Assembly (NCBI GenBank): GCA_964418415.1
Contig: CAYQLB010000031.1
Location: 1-10,135 of the forward strand
DNA from: CAJBLF01 sp964418415
GTDB taxonomy: Bacteria; Patescibacteriota; Gracilibacteria; Absconditabacterales; Absconditicoccaceae
Direction of reading: 5' to 3'
DNA length: 10,135 bases
Of the stretch, positions 1 to 6,393 are shown in pieces (positions within the stretch are counted from its first letter, which is position 1; each line of letters starts with the position of its first letter). Made by a program: the position numbers and the translations under genes. The notes beneath the pieces are model-generated. The model did no database searches and was not told the DNA's origin. It saw nothing but the letters and a program-made list of their open reading frames with translations.

Positions 1-70
1 CCCCGACAGGAGTCGAACCTGTGTTTACTCCTTAGGAGAGAGTCGTTCTATCCAACTGAACTACGGGAGC
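1..70 (-). tRNA. tRNA-Arg (anticodon CCU), 3' end cut by window edge
   Basis: Read on the minus strand this folds as a cloverleaf: acceptor GCTCCCG, D stem GTTC/GAAC, anticodon stem ACTCT/GGAGT around loop CTCCTAA, a four-base variable region, and T stem ACAGG/CCTGT around TTCGACT. Loop positions 34-36 are CCT, so it reads AGG as arginine. The last two acceptor bases and the discriminator lie beyond base 1. AGG is a real arginine codon in neighbouring genes. This matters because CGA (and perhaps CGG) appears to be read as tryptophan here, which leaves arginine to AGA, AGG, CGT and CGC. Confidence 0.93.
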
Positions 71-82
71 AAAACAAGCCTA

Positions 83-104
83 TTTTTTGCTTTGGAGCAA
101 AAAA
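83..104. other. A/T-flanked hairpin in the tRNA leader
   Basis: A perfect 9-bp inverted repeat (TTTTTTGCT, loop TTGG, AGCAAAAAA) lies just upstream of the tRNA and downstream of its candidate promoter. It has T runs in both orientations but only a weak GC core. It could be a processing hairpin in the tRNA leader or a weak bidirectional terminator. Confidence 0.4.
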
Positions 105-133
105 AACAATCCCTTCTCGGGCTTATGGGTATG

Positions 134-161
134 CTTATACTATTTTCAAAAAGAAAATCAA
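134..161 (-). promoter_or_regulatory. Candidate promoter of tRNA-Arg
   Basis: On the minus strand there is a -35 TTGATT, a 16-base spacer and a -10 TATAAG. Initiation would fall about 55 bases before the tRNA. It sits just beyond the terminator of the HD gene, consistent with independent transcription of the tRNA. Confidence 0.4.
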
Positions 162-163
162 GT

Positions 164-190
164 AAAAAAACTGCCGGAAAACCGGCAGTT
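164..190 (-). terminator. Intrinsic terminator of the HD-domain gene
   Basis: A 9-bp perfect stem (AACTGCCGG/CCGGCAGTT) with a four-base loop is followed on the minus strand by seven T. It begins about 23 bases after the TAA stop of the HD-domain gene. Confidence 0.9.
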
Positions 191-212
191 ATATTATGAT
201 AATAATAGGTGA

Positions 213-1010
213 TTAATGGAAAGAAGTTTGCCTGTCTATCGTTGTCGTAAACTCCTCAAGTGTCACATCAGCTTTCCGGAGATCATAGGCAAGCCAATAG
301 ATAGCATCGGGCCAAAGCAAGACATCATCCAAGACATTTTTGGGATCAGTCAGGACCTTTTGAGCACCTTCTGAAAGAAAGAATGTATCCTTGGAAGGAC
401 TCATATTGACAACCATGTCAATGAATGGTTTCTGCTGTGATCGGATGAATTGCACAGGATCTGGAGTATTGAAATTAGCACGACAAAATTCATCTATCAA
501 ACCGATGGAAGCAAGTAAATAGATATATTTACCTTTCCCCATATATCCGAGATCTGCATCCTGGATAATATATGCTGCCTGATCAGGAATCTTACCTCTT
601 TCAGCAAACGTAGTAGCCATCACTGCCTTGCTAATAAACGGACGATCTGCTGAGGATAATCCACATAAAGCAAGGTCATGATCGGTAATACGTTCAAACA
701 TTATGAGACTTGACACAAGCTCATCTGAAGCTGTAGATATGCCAGGATGATTTGCATTATGTACACCACCAGCTACACAAAGTTTAGTGGTTGTTTTTTT
801 ATCCAGTCCTTGCGCTTCAGCAATTTCGATAATAGTTCTCATAACTCCAAGCGTATGCCCGTAATTATGATAAGCATTATCACAACACAGATGCATCATT
901 TTTTTGAGTACATCAGCATGAATATTGCTTTTTTCAAGAATAAACCGGATATGATCTTCATTCATTTTCCGTTTGAATAAATTTTCAAGCGGCCATATTG
1001 TGTGTGTCAT
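213..1010 (-). CDS. HD-domain metal-dependent phosphohydrolase-like protein
   Basis: A 265-residue soluble protein with no signal peptide. Residues 47-57 (YHNYGHTLGVM) and 80-90 (AGGVHNANHPG) match the two metal-binding His blocks of the HD superfamily, closest in style to cyclic-nucleotide phosphodiesterases (YHNxxH and HDxxHPG). D151 or D153 (QDADLG) is the likely last metal ligand. The usual HD doublet is H84-N85, so the metal site is altered and the activity is uncertain. The substrate cannot be read from the sequence; a nucleotide or cyclic nucleotide is the family expectation. The gene has its own promoter and terminator. Unlike its neighbours it has no TGA at any of 13 glycines. It uses TGG for its three clear tryptophans, and CGG (three) or CGA (one) at positions where arginine fits. 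It ends in TAA. These traits suggest acquisition from a standard-code donor. Confidence 0.72.
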   Translation of the reverse strand: MTHTIWPLENLFKRKMNEDHIRFILEKSNIHADVLKKMMHLCCDNAYHNYGHTLGVMRTIIEIAEAQGLDKKTTTKLCVAGGVHNANHPGISTASDELVSSLIMFERITDHDLALCGLSSADRPFISKAVMATTFAERGKIPDQAAYIIQDADLGYMGKGKYIYLLASIGLIDEFCRANFNTPDPVQFIRSQQKPFIDMVVNMSPSKDTFFLSEGAQKVLTDPKNVLDDVLLWPDAIYWLAYDLRKADVTLEEFTTTIDRQTSFH

Positions 1011-1062
1011 GGTGTGAGTTTTTTGTGTTTATATATGATTTTTTTATATGTTTTGGAAAAAT

Positions 1063-1090
1063 ATTATATATCTTTTATAAACAAAAGCAA
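1063..1090 (-). promoter_or_regulatory. Promoter of the HD-domain gene
   Basis: On the minus strand there is a -35 TTGCTT, a 16-base spacer and a consensus -10 TATAAT. The predicted leader to the ATG at 1010 is about 45 bases. No Shine-Dalgarno sequence is visible before the start codon. Confidence 0.55.
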
Positions 1091-1153
1091 TAGAAAAGAA
1101 GGAATAAGAAGAAAATTAGTCAACATACAAAAGACAATGATAATCATATAAGA

Positions 1154-1177
1154 TCGAGTATTCATAAGAATTATCGA
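1154..1177. repeat. Imperfect inverted repeat after the T4SS-like operon
   Basis: Arms TCGA-gt-ATTC and GAAT-ta-TCGA flank the loop ATAA, so two four-base stem blocks surround a two-base mismatch. It lies 18 bases past the stop of the last operon gene. It has no T run on the minus strand, so it is a poor terminator. It could be an RNA 3'-end structure, or chance in AT-rich DNA. Confidence 0.25.
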
Positions 1178-1194
1178 GAAATAACAAGTATATA

Positions 1195-2136
1195 TTATGC
1201 GAATTCATTGAATACTTGATAAACAATAAGCAAGAAAAGGAAAATCACCAGCGAAATGACAAAAATATTAATAATAACACTTCTTGCTTTTTTCATAGCT
1301 TCTTCTTTTCAGGAAGACGTAATAAGGAGGTATCCTGCATAAAACAAAGCAAGTACAAAAAGCGCTCCAAGAACCCATCCCAAAGTAATAGCAACATTGA
1401 CAATCATATCAGCTGCCTTAGCACCAAACGCAGGAGTCTGAGCAATATAGAAGAGATAATCAATAATTTTAATGAACACCAACGCGATTATGACATTGAT
1501 AGCGCCTTTTTGAGCAGTTTTCACTTTATCTGACTTATCCATTGCTGACATCATTCTGAAACCAGTGACGACTAACATAACGATAGCAGCAAAGAAGGCG
1601 AGTACTTTGAAAAACGACAATATCTGGAGAAATAATTTATTCTGAAGACTACTCACGAGTTCTCCACTTCCTTTGATTCATCAGATATTAAGGACGGTAC
1701 CCAATATCCACGTCACTCAAAAAATAAGAAATGCTCAATAAAGAATATAAATAAGACTTGAAAATGCTTTTTTTGCACCATCAGGTTCTTTAGCATTCAT
1801 AATAAAATTAATTCCCGTGACAACCAAAAAGATGAAGAGGATAATAAATCCTAAAGCTCTAATAATAATCCAAAGTTGTCATCATTGTGAATTAGATCAA
1901 CAAGCATCGACTGCTGTTGCGTTCGGATAAAAGAGATTTTTGATATTTTCCATCAACGAAATATTCCTATCTATACAAATACTGAAAACCGTTTCTACCC
2001 TTCCGTACTTATCTGGAGTATCATCCGTAAGATAATTAGCAAAATTATCATTGAATGACGGCGCAGCAGCAAACGCAGCTCCTCAGCCAATAATAACTAA
2101 TGTAAACGCAAGTATCGCTTTCTTGATGAACTTCAT
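1195..2136 (-). CDS. Six-helix membrane protein with three VirB2/T4SS-pilin-like modules
   Basis: A 313-residue protein reconstructed by reading nine in-frame TGA as Gly; the standard code shows only a fragment of it. Residues 1-25 form a signal peptide (MKFIKKAIL... rich in Ala). An exported segment follows with two cysteines (C54, C79) that could form a disulfide. Then the same two-helix module occurs three times, at about 88-145, 169-232 and 244-306. Each has a hydrophobic helix, a small charged Ala/Lys hinge (MNAKEPDGAKKA, MSAMDKSDKVKTAQKGA, TSSGKEEAMKKA) and a second helix. That is the layout of VirB2-like T4SS pilins of CPR bacteria, which normally have one module. It is the last gene of the operon, 30 bases after the single-module paralogue. 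A tandem fusion could form a pore, scaffold or pilus base; the role is inferred. It could instead be an unrelated polytopic protein. Confidence 0.72.
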
Positions 2137-2166
2137 GTTTGAAAGTTAGAAATTGAAAAGTAAAAA

Positions 2167-2658
2167 TTAGAATCACGTATCTCCTCCATATCCTCAAAAA
2201 ATAGAATTGATAATAGAGACCGTAAGTTTGATAATAAAATAGAATCAGGTGAGTATAACAACTCAGATGACAATATTCATAATATTCTTTTTGATTTTAG
2301 CAGTTTCTCCTTCTTTATGGGCAGCATTGGTAACCATCAACAGTCCATTATAAATGAGTAAGACAACAGCAGCAGAAAGTCATATATAGACAGCTCGTTG
2401 AAGATAAGGGTTGATGTTATTTCTAAACCGATCCAAGGTATTAGCTATTTTATATTGACTAGCATATGCTCACTGTTTATCCGTTGCTTGATCAAGCGCT
2501 GTCTGCTGTATTTTGTATTCATCATTAGCTTCTTCGACAACAGTATCGAGAATCTGAAGTGGATCTCCACCATATTTTCCTCGATCATCATTAGCAGCTA
2601 ATCCAAATACAGGAAGAAGAGTATACAAAGACAGAAAAAGAATAATAAGTTTTTTCAT
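2167..2658 (-). CDS. VirB2-like (T4SS pilin-like) exported membrane protein
   Basis: A 163-residue protein reading six in-frame TGA as Gly. Residues 1-21 are a signal peptide (MKKLIILFLSLYTLLP, cleavage near GLAA). Residues 22-80 are a polar, helix-prone exported segment rich in Gln, Asp and Glu. Residues 85-150 hold one two-helix module: helix YIGLSAAVVLLIYNGLLMV, hinge TNAAHKEGETAKIKK, then a second helix. This is the canonical layout of T4SS pilin-like proteins. The tail is glycine-rich (FGGYGGDTGF). A CGA codon at residue 88 (LQ-x-AVYIG) reads naturally as Trp at the membrane boundary. A CGG at residue 77 is ambiguous. I chose the ATG at 2658 because it begins the signal peptide; an in-frame codon at 2688 would add ten residues. 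It is 64 bases downstream of the vWA gene and probably cotranscribed. Confidence 0.72.
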
Positions 2659-2722
2659 AGGATAGACGAAATAATAAATACAGATCAAGTATATAGAAAA
2701 TTATTTTTTTTTCAAATTGTTA

Positions 2723-3691
2723 TTAGGATATTTTACCATAACGAAGAAGAAGGAAAAGTCTGTATACCATATTTCCAAGAAGCGACACAACAATGAAGTA
2801 TATCAGATAATTATTAAGTTCCCAAAAAGTGTTTTGAATTTTCTGTTGTTGTTGCGTTACAATATTTTGGGAAAGTTCATCAAAAAAATATTCGAAAGAA
2901 GTTCACGAAAGGACCCTATAAAATTTTCCTCATGCCTGTTGGGCAAGTTGCTGCTGGAGTGCAATATTAATATCAGTAGTTACTTCATCATTTCGACTAT
3001 CACGACCGATAAGAAAATTTTCTTGACCAACTCAAAGGATAAAAAGCGGAACTTGTGTTTTCTGATAATAGGAAATTACTTGCGTAGGATCAAAACCTAT
3101 ATTGGAATCACCATCAGTAATAAGAATAACAATACCTGGTTTATATGTATCATTATGAGAAAATTGCTGAAGATTACTCACACCAAGAAGTAATGCATCA
3201 CCAAGCGCTGTACCCAGAAATTCCTTAACCGGAGGAAAATCGCCGAGATTCATATGTTGTAATTTAGCAATAATCGCTGAAGATGAAGAGGAAAAAGGTA
3301 TAGAGACAAATGGTTTTCACGAAAAAGTAATCAAAGAGATATAATATCCATCCATATGTTCTATAAGAGAGATTAATGCTGCTTTTGCAGCTACAAATCT
3401 ACTTGGTTGGATATCATTGGCAGCCATGGAAAGCGAGACATCAAGAATAATTTGAATAGGAAGATTTTTTTGAGCGACCACCTGTCTATCGCTGACAATA
3501 GAGATACGCAACGGAAGCAGAAGTACAGAAATAATAAGTAACCGCGATAGTATATTGTATATCCACCAACTCCTCTGTTTAAGATACCTAAAAGGAACAA
3601 GAAATTTAGGTCTTCGATTAAAAAAGAAAAGCACGCAACAGAGTGCGAGCAATGCTAAGAATATTCGTAATCAATCAAAAGAAAAAGACAT
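2723..3691 (-). CDS. BatA-like von Willebrand factor A membrane protein
   Basis: A 322-residue protein with five in-frame TGA read as Gly. Two N-terminal membrane helices (about 8-24 and 43-61) precede a cytoplasm- or surface-exposed vWA domain (about 77-260). One helix near the C-terminus (about 288-305) completes the BatA/BatB layout. The MIDAS metal site is intact: D84-x-S86-x-S88, T161 and D193 (TDGDSN). Such domains bind ligands or partner proteins through a divalent cation. CGA codons at residues 9 and 26 fall in aromatic positions of the first helix and its flank, consistent with Trp. A further CGA (DS-x-NDE) and a CGG are ambiguous. The start is supported by AGAGGTG seven bases before the ATG, the clearest Shine-Dalgarno sequence in the window. 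It lies between a PrgI-like gene (15-base gap) and a pilin-like gene, which suggests a surface or assembly role in that system. Confidence 0.85.
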
Positions 3692-3706
3692 ATACACCTC
3701 TACGAA

Positions 3707-4150
3707 TTAAATCAATCACTTCTTTTCTATATCCGTAAGTATCTGTTTATCAAAGGTATTTGCTTTCTGTTCTATCACCTGTTTTTCTTCTTTGGTTTTG
3801 GATTCTTGAACAATAATATCAAGAGGATTATTCCTATCATAATTTGTTTGATATTTTTTTTTCGCATCAAAAAAACTATTTCTAATAAGTTTCGCAATAT
3901 AGGCAACAAGTCAAAGTTCGGAAACCTTGAAAAATGCTATAATAATAAAGATAACGATAATGATTATTGCAAAAAGTATACCGACAGCTTTGGAACCGGA
4001 TTGAGAAAATCCATTGAATGCTGCCAATGCAAGCGCGACTCAAAGTGCTAAGATAAACATCTGGACAACATTGATAGTCAATGGACCAACACTAAAGGTC
4101 ATACCAGCAAGTAAACCTCTTTTGATATTTTTCGGATAGACAACTTTCAT
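3707..4150 (-). CDS. PrgI/VirB3-like type IV secretion membrane protein
   Basis: A 147-residue protein reading three in-frame TGA as Gly. The N-terminus has the PrgI pattern: a short amphipathic start with YPKNI, then GPLT at 22-25 leading into a first membrane helix (about 29-46). A second helix (about 55-74) leads into FFKVSELGLVAYI, which resembles the segment that follows the second helix of PrgI proteins. Residues 95-147 form a charged, probably coiled, cytoplasmic tail rich in Lys, Glu and Gln. PrgI/VirB3 proteins pair with a VirB4 ATPase at the inner membrane; none is visible in this window. It is the first gene of the operon, about 100 bases from a consensus promoter, and the vWA gene follows 15 bases after it. 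The PrgI assignment rests on motif and topology; a generic two-helix membrane protein is the alternative. Confidence 0.6.
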
Positions 4151-4258
4151 GACAAAATTTTTGATAAAAAATTTTCTGATTCAAAATATAAGATTAAATA
4201 TACAAGAACTATGTAATTATATAATATATCCTTCATACATCACGCACGATACATCAGT

Positions 4259-4286
4259 AGTATAGTTAAATAGTTTCCATTGTCAA
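4259..4286 (-). promoter_or_regulatory. Strong promoter of the T4SS-like operon
   Basis: On the minus strand there is a consensus -35 TTGACA, a 16-base spacer and a -10 TATACT. It is the best sigma-70 match in the window. It drives a leader of about 100 bases before the PrgI-like gene. Its -35 box begins directly in the T run of the preceding terminator. Confidence 0.75.
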
Positions 4287-4314
4287 AAAAAAATCTACAG
4301 GAATTCTGCAGATT
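4285..4314 (-). terminator. Intrinsic terminator of the receiver gene
   Basis: On the minus strand the stem AATCTGCAG/CTGTAGATT (nine pairs, one G-U) closes a five-base loop and is followed by a run of nine T. It lies 24 bases after the TGA that ends the receiver ORF, with no TAA or TAG in that frame in between. Confidence 0.8.
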
Positions 4315-4338
4315 CTTTTTGATGAAATATTCATCAAA

Positions 4339-4749
4339 TCATTGTGGTGTTCTTACCTTTGCGGGAATGAGAGCAAATGTTTCATCAAACCTGACCGGTT
4401 TAGTCAAAATGTCTTTGGTGAAAGCAAAGTCTGCACCATCATTCTTTCCTTTTTCAGCCTCTGAACGTTCTCCACAAATCATAATAACAATGGATGCTGA
4501 TGATCGTGAATTTCGAATAACAGGGATCAATGAACGTCCCAAACCACCATGAACAAGGTCAGGAATCATACCATCCAATGTAATAACATCGAAACGTTCT
4601 TCCTGAAGAAGTTTTCGTGCTTCCGTCAAAGAAGACACAAAGGTAGGGATAAAACAGAATTGGCTCTTCTTAAACAGAAGAGAAATTAATTGTCGATCAT
4701 CAAAATTATCATCGACAATCAAAATACTTTTAGTCGAACTCATAGACAT
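4339..4749 (-). CDS. Stand-alone response-regulator receiver-domain protein
   Basis: A 136-residue single-domain CheY-like receiver. Visible are the acidic pocket D13-D14 (ILIVDDN), phospho-acceptor D59 (VITLDGMIPD) and conserved K117-P118 (TKPV). The usual Thr/Ser after strand four appears to be C92 (VIMICGE), which is unusual. No DNA-binding or enzymatic output domain follows, so it would act by protein-protein contact; no kinase lies nearby. Three CGA codons (residues 19, 79, 82) suit arginine: R19 is the common Arg of the VDDxxxxR helix. None of its glycines is TGA, yet it ends in TGA. If TGA is Gly here, the frame runs on through the terminator with no stop. Either the gene is standard-code DNA or its true end is lost. 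It has its own divergent promoter. Confidence 0.8.
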   Translation of the reverse strand: MSMSSTKSILIVDDNFDDRQLISLLFKKSQFCFIPTFVSSLTEARKLLQEERFDVITLDGMIPDLVHGGLGRSLIPVIRNSRSSASIVIMICGERSEAEKGKNDGADFAFTKDILTKPVRFDETFALIPAKVRTPQ

Positions 4750-4769
4750 ATATTTTTAGTTTTGTTGGG

Positions 4770-4779
4770 CCTATATAGG
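4770..4779. repeat. 10-bp palindrome over the receiver-gene -10 box
   Basis: CCTATATAGG is a perfect palindrome that contains the candidate -10 (TATATA) of the receiver gene. It could be an operator for a dimeric regulator, or a by-product of the TATATA core. Confidence 0.3.
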
Positions 4780-4799
4780 GATTTTAAAACTATTTACAA
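4772..4799 (-). promoter_or_regulatory. Candidate promoter of the receiver gene
   Basis: On the minus strand there is a -35 TTGTAA, a 16-base spacer and a -10 TATATA, with a leader of about 20 bases to the ATG at 4749. Its -35 overlaps the -35 of the divergent trxB promoter. Confidence 0.45.
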
Positions 4800-4820
4800 G
4801 TCTTTTTTTTGTGATACAAT
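4793..4820 (+). promoter_or_regulatory. Promoter of trxB-trxA
   Basis: There is a -35 TTTACA, a 16-base spacer and a -10 TACAAT. The leader to trxB is about 120 bases, AT-rich, with no obvious riboswitch fold. Confidence 0.55.
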
Positions 4821-4947
4821 ATAAATTTTATGTAATTTTGAGAATATTGGGGAATTTTATCAGCTATTCGATTGAAAAAAAATAAAAAATAAATACATAC
4901 TCTTTTACCTTGATTTCATTTTATCAATGTAGCATTTTAGCATTTCA

Positions 4948-5901
4948 ATGTTCATTATGGAAAATATTATCATTATAGGTTCAGGTCCTGCAGGACATAC
5001 CGCAGCCATATATGCAGCCAGAGCTAATCTCAATCCTCTACTCTTCGAAGGATTTATGGCAGGAGGCGTTGTCGCAGGAGGACAGCTGACCACCACAACC
5101 AAAGTCGAAAATTTTCCTGGCTTCCCAAATGGTATCCAATGATTCGATCTCATGATGAATATGAGAGAACAAGCAATCAATGTAGGGACAAGGATAGAAA
5201 CCAAAACGATAGACAAAGTAGATTTCAGCGGAAAACCATTGAAAGTCTATAGCGGAAATGAGGTCTATGAAGCAAAATCTATCATCATAGCAACCGGAGC
5301 GATAGCAAAACGTTTGGGAATTACCGGGGAAAAAGAATATCGACAAAAGGGTATTTCTGCTTGTGCAGTCTGTGAATGAGCCCTGCCGATTTTCAAAAAT
5401 AAAGTATTGATCGTCATCGGTGGATGAGATGTTGCCATGGAAGAAGCTATCCATTTGACGCATTTTGCATCAAAAGTAATTGTACTCGTCAGAAGCGATA
5501 AATTGAGAGCATCGGAAGTAATGCAAGAGAGAGCAAAAGCAAACGATAAAATAGAGTTCAAACGATTTACCGAAGCAAAAGAGGCACTCGGTGATGGTAA
5601 TCTCCTCACCGGACTCAAAGTCATCAACAATCAAACCCAAGAAGAATCAATAATAGAATGCTGAGGATTATTCTACGCTATCGGACATAAACCAAATACA
5701 GACTTTCTCGACGGACAGATTACACTCGATACAGAAGGATACATCATCACGAAATATATGCCTGTACACACAGCAACCAATGTCGAAGGAGTTTTCGCGG
5801 CTGGCGATGTAGCAGACAAAAAATACAGACAAGCTATCACGTCTGCAGCAAGCTGATGTATGGCCGCTCTTGAAGCACAACATTATTTACAACAACAATA
5901 A
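4948..5901 (+). CDS. trxB: Thioredoxin reductase
   Basis: A 317-residue flavoprotein that passes electrons from a pyridine nucleotide through FAD to thioredoxin. Visible in order are the FAD motif GSGPAG (11-16), GGQLTTTT, the redox pair C139-AV-C142, the nucleotide-binding GGGDVA (158-163), and the C-terminal FAD-binding GVFAAGDVADKKYRQA. The five in-frame TGA codons (residues 65, 144, 160, 239, 303) all fall on family glycines. CGA at 132 and 206 fall where close relatives, such as the plant NTR enzymes, carry Trp (FWNRGISACAVC; VIWNS). There is no TGG. The usual HRR that grips the NADPH phosphate reads V-R-S here, though the later Arg of RAS remains, so nucleotide preference may differ. 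The start could equally be the ATG at 4957 (MENIIIIG); no Shine-Dalgarno sequence decides it. trxA follows after 62 bases. Confidence 0.96.
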
Positions 5902-5927
5902 TTCATTAAAAAACAAATACCAACATT

Positions 5928-5957
5928 ATTAATTCTTAATTTTTAATTTATAATTAA
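5928..5957. repeat. AT-only repeat between trxB and trxA
   Basis: A block of TTAATT/AATTAA words with partial inverted symmetry fills the spacer. It includes TATAAT at 5949-5954, so a near-leaderless trxA transcript is conceivable, but no convincing -35 is present. A similar A/T-rich word array fills the spacer at about 2138-2166 between the two pilin-like genes. Confidence 0.3.
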
Positions 5958-5963
5958 AGTAAA

Positions 5964-6305
5964 ATGAGCGTAATTCACATTGAATCAAAAGATCAATTCA
6001 AAAAAGAAATTTTAGAGCATAAAGGACTTTCCGTGGTGGATTTTCGAGCATCACGATGCGGACCATGTAGAATGCTATGACCCGTTATTGATCAATTAGC
6101 AGAAAAACATACTGATGTAAAAATAGCGAAAGTAAATGTAGAAGAACAGCAGGATCTTGCAGGAGCATTCCAAGTTTCTTCTATTCCCGTGGTCTATTTT
6201 ATCAAAGATGGACAAGTAGTAGAGAGAATCGTAGGAGTTAATCCACCAACTGTTTATGAAGAAAAAATCGCTGAGCATTCTGCTCCAAGCAAAATGGCTG
6301 CATAA
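5964..6305 (+). CDS. trxA: Thioredoxin
   Basis: A 113-residue cytosolic thioredoxin of usual length. It reduces protein disulfides and is recharged by the reductase encoded just upstream. The active site C32-G-P-C35 and the cis-proline loop (SSIPVVYF) are intact. One TGA at residue 39 is the glycine of CRMLGP. The two residues that are Trp in nearly all thioredoxins (VDFWAxWCGPC, positions 28 and 31) are both encoded by CGA. Arginine there would be highly abnormal, so this gene is the best evidence for CGA = Trp. There is no TGG in the gene. It is probably cotranscribed with trxB and ends at a terminator about ten bases past TAA. Confidence 0.97.
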
Positions 6306-6315
6306 TATAGACACC

Positions 6316-6345
6316 AAAAAAGGGAGAGTAATCTCTCTTTTTTTT
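6316..6345 (+). terminator. Terminator of trxB-trxA
   Basis: AGGGAGAG, loop TAAT, CTCTCTTT, extended by A-T pairs and followed by a T run. The stem includes two G-T pairs. It lies just after the trxA stop. Confidence 0.8.
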
Positions 6346-6393
6346 ATTAAGAAAATAGATAGATATACGATATTTATCCTTTATTTATATTCC

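Noticed and set aside
1216..1533. Plus-strand ORF of 105 residues
   Set aside because: It is the antisense shadow of the triple-pilin gene; its Asn/Ser/Lys-rich translation has no domain and the minus-strand frame is coherent once TGA is Gly.
2717..3193. Plus-strand ORF of 158 residues
   Set aside because: It is antisense to the vWA gene, whose MIDAS residues confirm the minus strand as coding.
4280..4552. Plus-strand ORF of 90 residues
   Set aside because: It is antisense to the receiver gene and its terminator; the receiver motifs on the minus strand are clear.
5038..5463. Minus-strand ORF of 141 residues
   Set aside because: It is a shadow of trxB, which is unambiguous on the plus strand.
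4948..5901. trxB as a pseudogene with five nonsense mutations
   Set aside because: All five stops are TGA at conserved glycines and the rest is intact, so recoding explains them and decay does not.
6256..6393. N-terminal extension of the hydrolase-like protein to 6256
   Set aside because: It would overlap trxA out of frame and run through its terminator; the ATG at 6394 begins a normal membrane anchor.
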